DNA of 64,000 bases from Pseudomonas sp. p1(2021b) (GCF_020151015.1 NZ_CP083746.1:2447001-2511000), one strand, 5' to 3'. Numbered from the stretch's first letter, positions 15,901 through 24,682 are shown. A program made the numbers and translations. Notes: generated from the letters alone by a model not told the origin.

Positions 15901-18820
15901 CAGCGTGGTCGAGCGGATCCAGGCCATCCGCAGCTTCAACGGCTGCACCGAAGGCGACCCGCGCGACGGCACCGCGGCCTGCCCGAAAGCCAAGCAACAC
16001 CCGTACTTCGGCCGCTTCGGCCGGGCCGACTGGCTCGGTGCACGCACCGCCATGCAGCGCTGGTTCGCCGACCCGCTGATCAACGTGCACAATGTCGACC
16101 GCGGTCTGGGCACCATCTTCACCCACGACCACCTCGGCCCATCGACCCACCAGCAATTGGGCCTGTACGCCACCGTGCTGGCCGAGCCTGCCGGCTCCAC
16201 CTGGTACCACGCCGAGACCGGCGAGAAGCTGTACAACCCGGCCACCCGCCAGGATGGCGGGCCGACCTCGTGGCAGGCGGTGATCCAGACCGGCGACCAT
16301 GACGGCGATGGCAAGAACGACAGCTACCGCGAGTTCTTCCTCGAGTACAGCGACTTCCAGCATGCCTACGAGGCCGGCGTATACGTAGGCGCCGGCCCCG
16401 ACGGCAAGCCGGACGCCCAGGCCTACCCGGCCACCGCCGACAGCTTCCGCTACGCCATCAACCCACCCGTACGGCAGAAGGCCTCCAACCTGCTGGAAGC
16501 CATCGTCGAGTCCCGTGGTGGGTTGGCCCCGGGTTGCCCGAGCCGCCCATGCCCACAAGCGATCTCGGTGGATGACCCGGGCATGTTCGTCGTCAATTAC
16601 CGCAACGAGCCGTTGGCCCTGCGGGTGTTCGACCCGAACAAGGTCGGCCCGGACGGCAAGCGTGGCATGCAGGCCGACGGCCTGGGCGGCGACCTGGCCT
16701 ATGCCCTGCAGACCCGTACCGACCGCGCCATCCCGGCGATGAACCTGGCACCGTCAGCGATCACCTCGGCGGTCGGACCGACCGGCGGCACCACGCTGTT
16801 CCCGCCGCACGTCAACCTGGGCACCGAGCCGGGCGACCCGTTCACGCCGATGCTGCGCACCTATTCGGGCGACAACGTGCGGCTGCGCATGCATGCCGGC
16901 GGCCATGAAGAGGAGCACAACGTCACCCTGCACGGCGTGAAGTGGCTGCAGAACGGTTCGGGCTTCGGCAACAGCTCCAACTCGGGGTGGAAGTCCTCGC
17001 AGATGGTCGGCATCTCCGAGCAACTGGGGTTCATGGCGCCGGTTTCGATGATCTCCAGCTCGGCGGCCACCAACGGTGACTACCTGTACTCCCTCGATGC
17101 GGCATTGGAGGGCTACTGGAACGGCATCTGGGGCATCATGCGCAACTACACCGCCCAGCGCCCGGACCTGTTCCCGCTGCCGAACAACCCGCAGCCGGTG
17201 GCCATGCGCAACACCGTGGCGTTCGACGGCATCTGCCCGAAAACCACTGCCAACCCCACCGGCATCGGCAGCCGGCCGACGGTCAAGCGCAACTATGAAG
17301 TGGTCGCGGCGCTGGCCAACGACATCCTGGAGAACCGCAACGGGGTCAGCATCGTCGACCCGGCCGGGGTCGGCCAGCATGTCGGCGGCCCGCTCAAGGC
17401 CAATGGCGGCACCCTGGTGTTCAACAGCCGTCGCACCAGCATCCCGTTGGTCAGTGGGGTCGACCCAGAGGATGGCGAGACCTTCACCATCGGTGGCCAC
17501 AGCGCGCCGTTGCACGACCCGACCGCGATCCTCTACGTACGCAAGGCCGACCTCGACCCGACCACCGGCAAGCTCAAGCCTGGGGTGCCGGTAGAGCCGC
17601 TGGTGCTGCGGGCCAACGCCGGTGACTGCATCAGCATCACCCTGGAGAACCGCCTGCCGCTGGTCATGCCGGACCTGGCCAGCACCGCGGTGATGCACGG
17701 CGTGGTCAAGCGCGACCGCAACGACAGCGAGGGTTCCACGGCCTTCAACAACAACCAGATGCGCCCGTCCAGCCATGTCGGCCTGCACGCCCAACTGCTG
17801 GCCTACGACATCACCAAGTCCGATGGCACCAACGTGGGCCTGAACCCGGTGCAGACCGTACCGCCCCGGGCCGGCAACAGCGGCGCCTACCCGACCAAGG
17901 TGTACCAATACTACGCCGGCCACCTGGAGCGTGAAGGCAAGCCAGTGCTGCAACTGGGGCGCACGGTGGACAACATCAACACGACCGCCATCGAGTTCGG
18001 CGGCCTGAACCTGACCCCAGCGGACCTGATCAAGCAGCCGCAGAAGGGTCTGGTGGGGGCCATGAGCATCCTGCCCCAGGGTGCGACCTGGACCGAGGAC
18101 GGCGCCAGCCGTGCCCAGGCCACGGTCAAGGCCAACGGGCAGCCGGAGTACCGCGACTTCGTCACGGTGTGGCAACGCGCACTGAACATGCGCTGGGCCG
18201 ATGGCCGGCCGGTGGAGGGCATCAATACCGAGGGCAACGGCGCGGCTGCCGACCCGCAGGACAACGGCAACATGGCGGTCAACTACAAGACCGAACCGTT
18301 GTGGCTGCGCTTTGGCATGGCGCCCGACTCGCCGTTCGGTCGCGCCGCAGGCCTGGGCTTCGGTGACGTGCCCAATGCCCACATGGCCTACAGCAACGAC
18401 CTGGTCGGCGGCGACCCGCAGACCCCGGTGCTCTGGGCCAAGCCTGGCCAGCCGCTGCGCAGCCACATCCTCATGCCCAGCGGTGGCAGCCGCGGCATGA
18501 TCTACCAGCTCGATGGGCACCTGTGGCCGCTGCATGCCTACCAGGCCGAGAAGAGCGACGTCGATGGCTACCCGCTGGGGCTGCCTGGCATCGGCTCGGT
18601 GCGCTTTGGCTACAACCCGATGGCGATGTACGTGGGCTCCCAGGAAAGCGTGCTGCCGGCGGCGCACTTCAGCTTCATGCTGCCCAGCGCCGGTGGGGCC
18701 AACGCCGTGCCGGGGGACTACCTGTTCCGCGACTACGGCGCCTACGGCAACCTCTCGGGGCTGTGGGGCATCCTGCGGGTCACCAACGAAGCGCCGCCGG
18801 CCACCGCCCCGGCGCAATGA
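12980..18820 (+). CDS. mnxG: Giant multicopper oxidase, MnxG-type manganese oxidase
   Basis: About 1,946 residues with an N-terminal signal peptide (MMTPLKGSVLSSLVLALLGW, cleaved near SEAA). Several cupredoxin domains are present with copper ligands: HIFHLHGHQW near residue 480, HCHFYPHFAQGMW near 535 (type 1 and trinuclear ligands), FTHDHLGPSTHQQ near 1046 and HEEEHNVTLHGVKW near 1308. Length and layout match MnxG of P. putida GB-1, one of its Mn(II) oxidases. An Asp/Glu-rich segment (HDDDEAEEGDDD) lies near residue 633 between domains. The ATG at 12980 follows GGAGGTGCAGC; the open frame begins 60 bp earlier, inside the promoter. Expected to be periplasmic or exported. It is the first gene of a six-gene coupled operon. 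Confidence 0.88.
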   Translation: MMTPLKGSVLSSLVLALLGWQATSEAAVQCQRTLVANVVALDQPLMFNRLGAQNANGMIFALRQDVVDDKLVPLNQGGAAVPGKVTLRPDKRPRPIVLRVAAGDCLTVNLTNLLAYQANPNKHGIDHIETDVEGEELEVENPLGEPVIADQQVADRHVGFQVNGMQAVNGISDIAANTGRNGNFLVAPGNTRSYTLYAEREGAFAATSKGATFGGEGTAGNVANGLFGQVVVVPKGGRTYRNTLTEEEMRLATTGRTATGQPVVDYEARYPQAQPWIAEGKAGKPIIAMVDGNEIVNSETDAIVMGPNPDGSFPPSTYPLESIGKRNPALPNRLDAFRDFASQFADEVAVTQAFPGYWADPVMGHVLEPARDSFMINYGSGGMGAEVVANRLGVGPMHDCLSCAYEEFFLSAHTVGDVGTLVDVPANVGLEQIRPGETPPASAVGVKANMALYPSEPSNVHHSYIGDFTKFRNTHNGHEQHIFHLHGHQWLFNPNDDNSDYIDAQGIGAGGGYTYEIANGGSGNRNRVAGDAIYHCHFYPHFAQGMWAMWRVHDVFEEGTRLEVSGQTEDGFHSTPFALRSGKPAIGARALPDGEIVAGTPIPAIVPLPGKAMAPMPGKVTVVPKLAETLVAEHDDDEAEEGDDDHLDEAAAPRAVGSLALVDRSESNRNADGSLKNPGYPFWVGGMETSVGQRPPTPPLDMLDPALAQQLKNSGKALWANLDPNQVDGWDGGLGRHVLDGVSAGGEAVTTTTKLDFSKVVHKAKPIYLPEEGTDVEQAAMQFHAQAEHPSYALIPGSDPVPRNFRTNGALPTAGAPYYEPCMDDRGKRLTQSSGVGEFFSGESLSGISFRGGSTFTADRPRIYKGANIQFDAVYNKVGYHFPQARILALWEDAWPVITKQRPPEPLVMRMNTFDCTMYQHTNLIPSFYEMDDYQVRTPTDVIGQHIHLPKWDLTAADGAANGWNYEDGILSPGSVVERIQAIRSFNGCTEGDPRDGTAACPKAKQHPYFGRFGRADWLGARTAMQRWFADPLINVHNVDRGLGTIFTHDHLGPSTHQQLGLYATVLAEPAGSTWYHAETGEKLYNPATRQDGGPTSWQAVIQTGDHDGDGKNDSYREFFLEYSDFQHAYEAGVYVGAGPDGKPDAQAYPATADSFRYAINPPVRQKASNLLEAIVESRGGLAPGCPSRPCPQAISVDDPGMFVVNYRNEPLALRVFDPNKVGPDGKRGMQADGLGGDLAYALQTRTDRAIPAMNLAPSAITSAVGPTGGTTLFPPHVNLGTEPGDPFTPMLRTYSGDNVRLRMHAGGHEEEHNVTLHGVKWLQNGSGFGNSSNSGWKSSQMVGISEQLGFMAPVSMISSSAATNGDYLYSLDAALEGYWNGIWGIMRNYTAQRPDLFPLPNNPQPVAMRNTVAFDGICPKTTANPTGIGSRPTVKRNYEVVAALANDILENRNGVSIVDPAGVGQHVGGPLKANGGTLVFNSRRTSIPLVSGVDPEDGETFTIGGHSAPLHDPTAILYVRKADLDPTTGKLKPGVPVEPLVLRANAGDCISITLENRLPLVMPDLASTAVMHGVVKRDRNDSEGSTAFNNNQMRPSSHVGLHAQLLAYDITKSDGTNVGLNPVQTVPPRAGNSGAYPTKVYQYYAGHLEREGKPVLQLGRTVDNINTTAIEFGGLNLTPADLIKQPQKGLVGAMSILPQGATWTEDGASRAQATVKANGQPEYRDFVTVWQRALNMRWADGRPVEGINTEGNGAAADPQDNGNMAVNYKTEPLWLRFGMAPDSPFGRAAGLGFGDVPNAHMAYSNDLVGGDPQTPVLWAKPGQPLRSHILMPSGGSRGMIYQLDGHLWPLHAYQAEKSDVDGYPLGLPGIGSVRFGYNPMAMYVGSQESVLPAAHFSFMLPSAGGANAVPGDYLFRDYGAYGNLSGLWGILRVTNEAPPATAPAQ

Positions 18821-18837
18821 GAGAAGGGGGAGCGCGC

Positions 18838-20814
18838 ATGAACAAGAAGAATCGTCCCGCGTACCTGGGGGTGATGCTGGGGGTGGCGCTGATCGGGCTG
18901 GGGCTTGCCTACGACAAGCTCTGGTGCGACCCCCGCGAGCTGCTGCAGGAGCCTGCGGACCCGCAGGGCCTGCACCGGCTCAGCCGCGATGGCGTGACCG
19001 TGGAGTTCGAGGCGCGGCCTCTGGACGGTGGCGCGTTGCGCGAGGGCAGCTTCGCCAATATCCGCTTCAAGGTCAGCGACCAGGCCAGCGGCCAGCCGCT
19101 CTCGGGCATGGCCCCGGGGGCCTGGCTGGACCCGGCACAGTCGGCCCCGGCCGGCGACCGCGACAGCAGCTGCAAGGCGCGGGTGGCGTTGTTCCTCAAG
19201 AGCAGCATCGGCGCGCGCCCTTTGCTCGACCTCAACAGCTATTTCCTGCTGGTGCTGAACAAGGACCCCAGCCTGACGGTGATCGACCCCACGGTCTCGG
19301 TGGGCGGGGTGACCAGCACGCTGGCCCGCATCGACCTGCCGGGCCGGCCCATGGACTGGGTGGCCACCGGCGATGACAAGCAGGTGTTCGTCTCCATGCC
19401 TGACCAGGGCCAGGTGGCGGTGATCGACACCGAGACCTTCACCCGCGTGGCCAACCTGGACGCGGGCGAGCAGCCGCTGCGTGTGGCCCTGCAGCCGGAC
19501 CAGCGCCGGCTGTGGGTCGGCAACAACAGCGCTGACCCGGCCAAGGGCGGGGTCACCGTGATCGATGTGCTCAGCCGTGGCATGCTCAAGACGTTCATCA
19601 CCGGCTCCGGGCACCACGAGATCGCGTTCAGCAAGGACTCGCGCTATGCCTTCGTCAGCAACCGCGACGCAGGCACCTTGAGCATCATCGACGCCGCCGA
19701 CATGCGCCTGGCCAAGACCCTGCAGGTCGGCCCGCACCCGCTGTCGGTGGCCTATTCGGCACTGTCCCAGGCGGTTTACGTGGCCGATGGCAAGGAGGGC
19801 ACGGTCCGGGTGATCGACGCCAGCAGCCATCAGCTGCGCCATACGGTCAAGGCCGAGCCTGGCCTTGGGCCCATGCAGTTCAGCGACGACGGCCGCTACG
19901 GCGTCGTGCTCAACACCCTGGAGAACCAGGCCCTGGTGATCGATGCCAGCAACGATCAGTTGATCCACCGGATCCCGGTGGCGGCCGAGCCGTACCAGCT
20001 GACCTTCACCAAAGGCTATGCCTATGTGCGTGGCCTGGCCTCGCCGAAAGTCAGCATGATCAACCTGTCGAGCCTCGGGGCAGGGCGCGAGCCGATCGTC
20101 CAGGGCTTCGAGGCAGGCCCCGCGGCGCCCCGCCAGGCCGGCGACCTGCCGCTGGCCCAAGGGCTGTCGGTGGCCCGCGACGACAATTCGGTGTTCGTGG
20201 TCAACCCGGTGGACAACACCACCTATTTCTATGCCGAAGGCATGAATGCGCCGATGTCCGGCTACAACAACCGTGGCCACCAGGCCCGTGCCGCCATCGT
20301 CATCGACCGCAGCCTGCGCGAGCTGGCCCCTGGGGTGTACGGCTCGACGGTGAAGCTGCCGGCGGCGGGCAGCTTCGACGTGGCCTTTCTGCTCAACCAA
20401 CCGCAGATCATCCACTGCTTCAGCACCAGCGTGGCGGCATCGCCGGAGGCACCCAAGCGCAAGGGCGTGCACGCCCATTTCCTCGGCAACGGCCAGCCGG
20501 CCTTGCAGCACAGCGAATTCGTCGCGCGGGTGCGCATCCTCGACGACAACGGCGAGCCGCGCCTGGGCCTGCGTGACCTGAGCCTGCGCTACTTCCTGGC
20601 GCCGTCCTCGATGCCTCGCAGCCTTCCGCTCGAAGAAGTGGGCGACGGCGTGTACCAGGGCTCGCTGCAACTGGCCGAGGCCGGTGCCTGGTACCTGCAT
20701 GTGCAGTCGCCGACCCTTGGGCGCACCTTCGCTGAAGAGAACTACACCAGCCTGCGTGTCCTGCCGGCCGCAGCCTCTACCGCTTCCCAAGGGAACCCCA
20801 GGAGTGTGCGATGA
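18838..20814 (+). CDS. YVTN/cytochrome-d1-type beta-propeller protein
   Basis: The 658-residue protein has an N-terminal signal anchor (YLGVMLGVALIGLGLAY) followed by a FixH/YtkA-like beta domain and then repeated 40-residue blades such as QVFVSMPDQGQVAVIDTETF and YAFVSNRDAGTLSIIDAADM. These match YVTN-type seven-bladed propellers. The C-terminal 150 residues form another beta-rich domain (DLSLRYFLAPSS ... GAWYLHVQSP). It lacks CXXCH motifs, so it is not a cytochrome. It begins 17 bp after mnxG and its stop overlaps the next start by 4 bp. Likely a periplasmic partner or scaffold for the oxidase; exact role unknown. Confidence 0.75.
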   Translation: MNKKNRPAYLGVMLGVALIGLGLAYDKLWCDPRELLQEPADPQGLHRLSRDGVTVEFEARPLDGGALREGSFANIRFKVSDQASGQPLSGMAPGAWLDPAQSAPAGDRDSSCKARVALFLKSSIGARPLLDLNSYFLLVLNKDPSLTVIDPTVSVGGVTSTLARIDLPGRPMDWVATGDDKQVFVSMPDQGQVAVIDTETFTRVANLDAGEQPLRVALQPDQRRLWVGNNSADPAKGGVTVIDVLSRGMLKTFITGSGHHEIAFSKDSRYAFVSNRDAGTLSIIDAADMRLAKTLQVGPHPLSVAYSALSQAVYVADGKEGTVRVIDASSHQLRHTVKAEPGLGPMQFSDDGRYGVVLNTLENQALVIDASNDQLIHRIPVAAEPYQLTFTKGYAYVRGLASPKVSMINLSSLGAGREPIVQGFEAGPAAPRQAGDLPLAQGLSVARDDNSVFVVNPVDNTTYFYAEGMNAPMSGYNNRGHQARAAIVIDRSLRELAPGVYGSTVKLPAAGSFDVAFLLNQPQIIHCFSTSVAASPEAPKRKGVHAHFLGNGQPALQHSEFVARVRILDDNGEPRLGLRDLSLRYFLAPSSMPRSLPLEEVGDGVYQGSLQLAEAGAWYLHVQSPTLGRTFAEENYTSLRVLPAAASTASQGNPRSVR

Positions 20815-21479
20815 ACGCCAAGCTTGCTTGCAACCTGATCGCCCTGAGCCTGCTGATGGCCAGCCAACTGGCCCTGGCCCATGCCGGGCATGACCACAGC
20901 GGCCATGCGCCGCAACCGCCGGCGGCCCGCCAGGAGAAGGCCAGTGTGCGCTTTGCCGATGTCTCGCTGCTCGACCAGGACGGCATGCCGGTGCGCCTGG
21001 AGAAGGACCTGGTGGGCGACCGCCTGGTGGTCATGGGGTTCATCTACACCAGCTGCACCACGGTCTGCCCGGTGGTCTCGTCGATCATGTCCAAGGTCCA
21101 GCAGCAATTGGGCGGGCGGGTCGGCGAGGAGATCCAGCTGGTGTCGATCAGCGTCGACCCGCAGCGCGACGACTCCAGGCGCCTGCTCGGCTATGCCAAG
21201 GCGTTCCAGCATGGCCCGGGCTGGAGCTGGCTGACCGGCTCGCCCTACGCCATCACCGAGACCCTCAAGGGCCTGGGCAGCTTCAGCGCCGACCTGAGCC
21301 AGCACCCGCCGCTGATCCTGGTGGGTGACGGGCGCAGCGGCCATTGGACCCGCTACTACGGCTTCACCGACCCGGCCGTGCTGATCGCCGAGATCAACCG
21401 CCTCAGCGCCCGTCGCGTACACGCCAAGAGTACCGCCATCGCCGGCGGGCCGGATCGCCAGCAGGAGGTACAGCCATGA
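20811..21479 (+). CDS. SCO1/SenC-type copper chaperone (first copy)
   Basis: The 222-residue thioredoxin-fold protein has a signal peptide (LIALSLLMASQLALAHA), a His-rich mature N-terminus (HAGHDHSGHAP), the copper-binding TSCTTVCP (CXXXC) motif near residues 80-87 and the later conserved His in QHPPLILVG. SCO proteins deliver copper to, or reduce thiols at, cuproenzyme sites. Placement after a giant multicopper oxidase suggests it loads copper into it. The start overlaps the previous stop (ATGA). Confidence 0.88.
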   Translation: MNAKLACNLIALSLLMASQLALAHAGHDHSGHAPQPPAARQEKASVRFADVSLLDQDGMPVRLEKDLVGDRLVVMGFIYTSCTTVCPVVSSIMSKVQQQLGGRVGEEIQLVSISVDPQRDDSRRLLGYAKAFQHGPGWSWLTGSPYAITETLKGLGSFSADLSQHPPLILVGDGRSGHWTRYYGFTDPAVLIAEINRLSARRVHAKSTAIAGGPDRQQEVQP

Positions 21480-22141
21480 ACACCACCAACACCCGCCGGA
21501 TCGGCATGCGCGGCCTCGACTGGCTGACCCTGGTCGGCTGCCTGTGGATCCTCGCCTCGGTGGCCATGGCCCACGAAGGCCATGCTCCGGCCGGGCCGAC
21601 CCCGCAACCGGCGCCGCAGCCGATGGTCAGTGGTGGCGGCACCCGGGATGCGCAGGTCTGGTTCACCGACACCGTGCTCAAGGACCAGGACGGCCGCGAG
21701 CTGCGCTTCTACAGCGATGTGCTCAAGGACAAGGTGGTGATGCTCAATGTCATCTTCACCCACTGCAACGACGCCTGCCCGCTGATCACCCGCAAACTGC
21801 GCGAAGTGCGCGAGGCCATGGGGCCGGAGCTGGCGCGCCAGGTGACCTTCGTCTCCATCAGCAGCGACCCGCTCAACGACACGCCGGCCGCGCTCAAGGC
21901 CTTCGCCCGCAAACAGGGCGTGGACGGGCCGAACTGGCTGTTCCTGACCGGTGACAAGGCCAATGTCGATTTGGTGCTGGGCCGCCTGGGGCAGTTCTTG
22001 CCCAGCCCCGAGCAACATTCCACCCAACTGATCGCCGGCGACGTGGCCGGCAAGCGCTGGAGCAAGATCCGCCCCGATGCACCGCCCGCAGCCATCGCTC
22101 AGCGCATGCAGCTGCTGGCCCAACCCCTGGCAGGCCGGTGA
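21476..22141 (+). CDS. SCO1/SenC-type copper chaperone (second copy)
   Basis: The 221-residue paralogue has an N-terminal export signal (LDWLTLVGCLWILASVAMAH), a short HEGH start to the mature chain, and the CXXXC motif HCNDACPLI. LVLGRLGQFLPSPEQHSTQLIAGD supplies the conserved downstream His. The ATG at 21476 has a GGAGG site and overlaps the preceding stop by 4 bp. Two adjacent SCO proteins suggest separate thiol-reduction and copper-insertion steps (inference). Confidence 0.87.
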   Translation: MNTTNTRRIGMRGLDWLTLVGCLWILASVAMAHEGHAPAGPTPQPAPQPMVSGGGTRDAQVWFTDTVLKDQDGRELRFYSDVLKDKVVMLNVIFTHCNDACPLITRKLREVREAMGPELARQVTFVSISSDPLNDTPAALKAFARKQGVDGPNWLFLTGDKANVDLVLGRLGQFLPSPEQHSTQLIAGDVAGKRWSKIRPDAPPAAIAQRMQLLAQPLAGR

Positions 22142-23796
22142 GTGTCATGAGCCTGTACACATCCCTTGTAGGAGCGGCCTTGTGCCGCGAACGGGCGCGA
22201 AGCGACCGCAAAGCCCGCACTTCTGGTCAACCGGGCAAAACCCAGTTGCCTGGTTCGCGACACCGGGCCGCTCCTACAGGGGCGTGGCTGGCCTTGTGCC
22301 TGGGGTTGCTGCTGTCCGGCGCAGCCGTGGCCCTGGACCTGACCGAACAGGAACAGGCCGGCAAACGCCTGTACCGTGAAGGCCTGTCGAGCAGTGACGC
22401 CCAATTGGTGGCCCGGGTAGGTGCCAGCGACATGAGCGTGCCGGCGAGTGTGCTGCCTTGTGCCAGCTGCCATGGCAATGACGGGCGTGGCCGCGCCGAG
22501 GGTGGGGTGCGCCCGCCGAGCCTGGACTGGCAGCGCCTGGCCCTGGGGCAGGGTGAGCGCCAGGCCAATGGCAGGCGTTACCCGGCCTATGCCGAGGCCA
22601 GCCTGGCCCGGGCCATCCAGCAGGGCCTGGACCCGGCGGGCAACCGCCTGGACCCGGCCATGCCGCGCTTCGAACTGACCCTGGCCGACCAGCGCAACCT
22701 CACGGCCTATCTCAAGCGCCTGGGCGAGGAACGCGACCCCGGCGTCGAGCCGGACGTGCTGCGCCTGGGCACCCTGCTACCGGCCAGCGGGCCGCTGGCC
22801 GAGGCGGGCAGGGTGGTGCGCGCGGTACTGGAGGATGGCCTGGCGCAACTCAACCAGCAGGGCGGTATTCATGGGCGGCGTCTGGAACTGGTGGTGCGCG
22901 ACCCCGGCAACGCCCCGCAAGATGCCAGGCAGGCGCTGGGCAGTCTGCTGGACGAGGCACAGGTCTTCGCCCTGGTCAGCCCGCTGGCCCCCATGCTCGA
23001 CGACGAGCTGGCCGCAGCCCTTGAACAAAGGGGCGTGCCGCTGGTCGGCAGCACGCCCCGCAGTGGAGCCAGTCCCCAGATCTTCGACCCCTTGCCTGGC
23101 CTGCCCGAGCAGATGCTGAGCCTGGCCGGGCATGCCAGGGCCGGCCTGGGCCTGCCGCCTGAAGGGTTGCAGGTGGTCTATGCCGGCCCGGAGCAGGCCG
23201 CGAACGCCCAAACGGTGCGCCAACGCCTGCTGGCCGTAGGCTGGGCAGCGGGCCCGGTGCAGGCATTCGCTGGCCAGGCGGTGCAGGGCCAGGGCATCGT
23301 CTTCCTCGGCCGCGCCCAGGCGTTTGCCGAGCTGGCGACGGCACTGCAGGTGGCCGGGCGCACCCCCTACCTGTTCGCCGCCTCAAGCCAGGTGGCCGGC
23401 GCCTTGCCGAGCCTACCGGTGCAGTGGTCCCAGCGCGTGTTCCTGGCCTATCCCTTCGTCCCGGCGGACTGGACGCCACAAGGGCTCGCCACCCTGGCCG
23501 GGCTGCGTGAGCGCCAAGGCCTGGACGGCCGCCAGGCGTCGTTGCAGGTCAGTACCCGGTGCGCCCTGGTGCTGATGACCGAGGCCCTCAGGCAGGTGGG
23601 CCGCGACGCCAGCCGCGAACAGCTGGTGCAGGCCCTGGAAGGGCTGCATGACGTCGAGACCGGCCTGACCCCGGCCTTGGGTTTCGGCCCGGGGCAGCGC
23701 CAGGGCCTGGTCGGGGCCCATGTGGTGCAAGTGACGCTGCCCGGGCCACAGTTCCATACCGCGGCGGCGTATCGCGCGATGCCGGACACACCTTGA
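22138..23796 (+). CDS. Cytochrome c / type I periplasmic-binding-protein fusion
   Basis: The 552-residue product, from GTG at 22138 (or ATG at 22147), has a signal-like segment LALCLGLLLSGAAVA at about residues 51-65 and one haem site CASCHGNDG near 108. Then follows a branched-chain-amino-acid-type binding fold (LRLGTLLPASGPLAEAGR ... NQQGGIHGRRLELVVRD). Residues about 11-47 are encoded by a REP pair that sits between the start codon and the signal peptide. The cytochrome domain may carry electrons from the oxidase; the binding domain may sense or hold a ligand. The fusion is unusual. Start overlaps the previous stop (GTGA). Confidence 0.8.
   Translation: MSVMSLYTSLVGAALCRERARSDRKARTSGQPGKTQLPGSRHRAAPTGAWLALCLGLLLSGAAVALDLTEQEQAGKRLYREGLSSSDAQLVARVGASDMSVPASVLPCASCHGNDGRGRAEGGVRPPSLDWQRLALGQGERQANGRRYPAYAEASLARAIQQGLDPAGNRLDPAMPRFELTLADQRNLTAYLKRLGEERDPGVEPDVLRLGTLLPASGPLAEAGRVVRAVLEDGLAQLNQQGGIHGRRLELVVRDPGNAPQDARQALGSLLDEAQVFALVSPLAPMLDDELAAALEQRGVPLVGSTPRSGASPQIFDPLPGLPEQMLSLAGHARAGLGLPPEGLQVVYAGPEQAANAQTVRQRLLAVGWAAGPVQAFAGQAVQGQGIVFLGRAQAFAELATALQVAGRTPYLFAASSQVAGALPSLPVQWSQRVFLAYPFVPADWTPQGLATLAGLRERQGLDGRQASLQVSTRCALVLMTEALRQVGRDASREQLVQALEGLHDVETGLTPALGFGPGQRQGLVGAHVVQVTLPGPQFHTAAAYRAMPDTP
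22167..22280. repeat. REP pair inside a coding sequence
   Basis: Inverted REP units (tgtaggagcggccttgtgcc and, ending at 22278, its complement gggccgctcctaca) lie wholly within the 5' end of the cytochrome c fusion gene and keep the reading frame open. Confidence 0.85.
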
Positions 23797-23807
23797 CGGA
23801 GGTTGCC

Positions 23808-24452
23808 ATGCGAATCCTCTTGCTGTGCCTGCTGCTGGGCCTGGCCCCGGTCAGCCAGGCGGACCTCGCCGCGGCGCGGGTCAATGGCGTGGAAATCAGT
23901 GTCACGCGCCTGGAGCGCTACTTCGCCGAGTACCTCCAGGACCAGGGGCGGGCGCTGACCAGCATCCGCAGCCCGAGCTTGTACAAGCGCCTGCGCGACC
24001 AGGCCCTGGACGAGCTGATCGACAAGGAACTGTTGTGGCAGGAAGCCCAGCGTCGTGGCATCGTGGTCAGTGACGAAGCCGTCTCGGCGCGGGTCGGCGA
24101 AGTCGAACAGGCCTTCGGCAACCCAGCGGTGTTCGAACGCCGTCTGGCCGATGCCGGCTTCGATAGGGCCGGGTACGCCGACTACACTCGTCACGAGATG
24201 GCCGCGCAACAGGTGTACGCCCAGCTCACGGCCATCGACGCGCCCACCGAGGCGCAGGTCGAGGCCTTCTATCAAGCCAACAAGGAAAGTATGCAAGGGA
24301 TGCAGAACCAAACGCGTGAAATCCCGGTCGAACGTGAGCAGGGCCTGGCTTGGGCCAGGGCTGCGCTCGTCGGGCAGTTGCAGGCCCAGGCACGCCAATC
24401 GGTGCGCCAGCGCCTGCGCGAAGGGGCGGAGGTTGAACGAGCGGATGACTGA
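23808..24452 (+). CDS. SurA-N-like periplasmic chaperone lacking a parvulin domain
   Basis: The 214-residue protein has a signal peptide (MRILLLCLLLGLAPVSQA) and a SurA/PpiC N-terminal helical domain: VNGVEISVTRLERYFAEY, LRDQALDELIDKELLWQEA, EVEQAFGN. In SurA-type proteins a parvulin isomerase domain follows; here only about 60 residues remain after FYQANKE, without parvulin motifs. It probably works as a dedicated periplasmic chaperone, perhaps for MnxG. GGAGG lies 6 bp before the ATG at 23808, 11 bp after the preceding gene. Last gene of the operon. Confidence 0.75.
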   Translation: MRILLLCLLLGLAPVSQADLAAARVNGVEISVTRLERYFAEYLQDQGRALTSIRSPSLYKRLRDQALDELIDKELLWQEAQRRGIVVSDEAVSARVGEVEQAFGNPAVFERRLADAGFDRAGYADYTRHEMAAQQVYAQLTAIDAPTEAQVEAFYQANKESMQGMQNQTREIPVEREQGLAWARAALVGQLQAQARQSVRQRLREGAEVERADD

Positions 24453-24470
24453 TACACCTGGCGTTGCCTT

Positions 24471-24533
24471 TTCCCCACTCCTGGGGAATAACGCAGGGGG
24501 CCAAATGCCATCAGTTTCCCCGTATTTGGGGAG
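24471..24533. promoter_or_regulatory. Two CCCC-N6-GGGG activator sites before the secretion operon
   Basis: Site 1 is ttCCCCactcctGGGGaa at 24471-24488; site 2 is ttCCCCgtatttGGGGag at 24516-24533. The centres are 45 bp apart, about four helical turns. They lie 75-130 bp upstream of a sigma-54 promoter. Only the C and G blocks are shared, with different 6-bp spacers, as expected for a dimer-bound operator rather than a repeat element. Confidence 0.75.
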
Positions 24534-24605
24534 AGCCTGCTGGCACCCGTCGGGTGGCGTAATGGAATCAACGACTTACAGTGGTGCGACATGACTATTC
24601 ACGCC

Positions 24606-24621
24606 TGGCACGAAGGATGCT
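24606..24621 (+). promoter_or_regulatory. Sigma-54 promoter of the secretion/curli-export operon
   Basis: TGGCACGAAGGATGCT has the GG-N10-GC spacing, with a full TGGCAC -24 box and ATGCT at -12. It starts about 77 bp before the first gene of the operon. Confidence 0.85.
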
Positions 24622-24682
24622 CAAGCCTGTACAAGGCTGAACTCCAGAGACCGGGTAACCGGGCAGTTCTTGGGAGTCGACC

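Noticed and set aside
13013..16558. Long open frame of 1,181 codons on the minus strand
   Set aside because: It lies wholly antisense to mnxG, whose copper motifs and signal peptide are clear. Its product is a low-complexity Val/Gly/His composition typical of GC-rich antisense frames.
16754..18817. Minus-strand open frame of 687 codons
   Set aside because: Antisense to the 3' half of mnxG, with no recognisable domain or start site.
24471..24533. CCCC/GGGG palindromes as REP elements or hairpin terminators
   Set aside because: They lack the REP core, have variable spacers, and recur only in front of sigma-54 promoters at enhancer distance.
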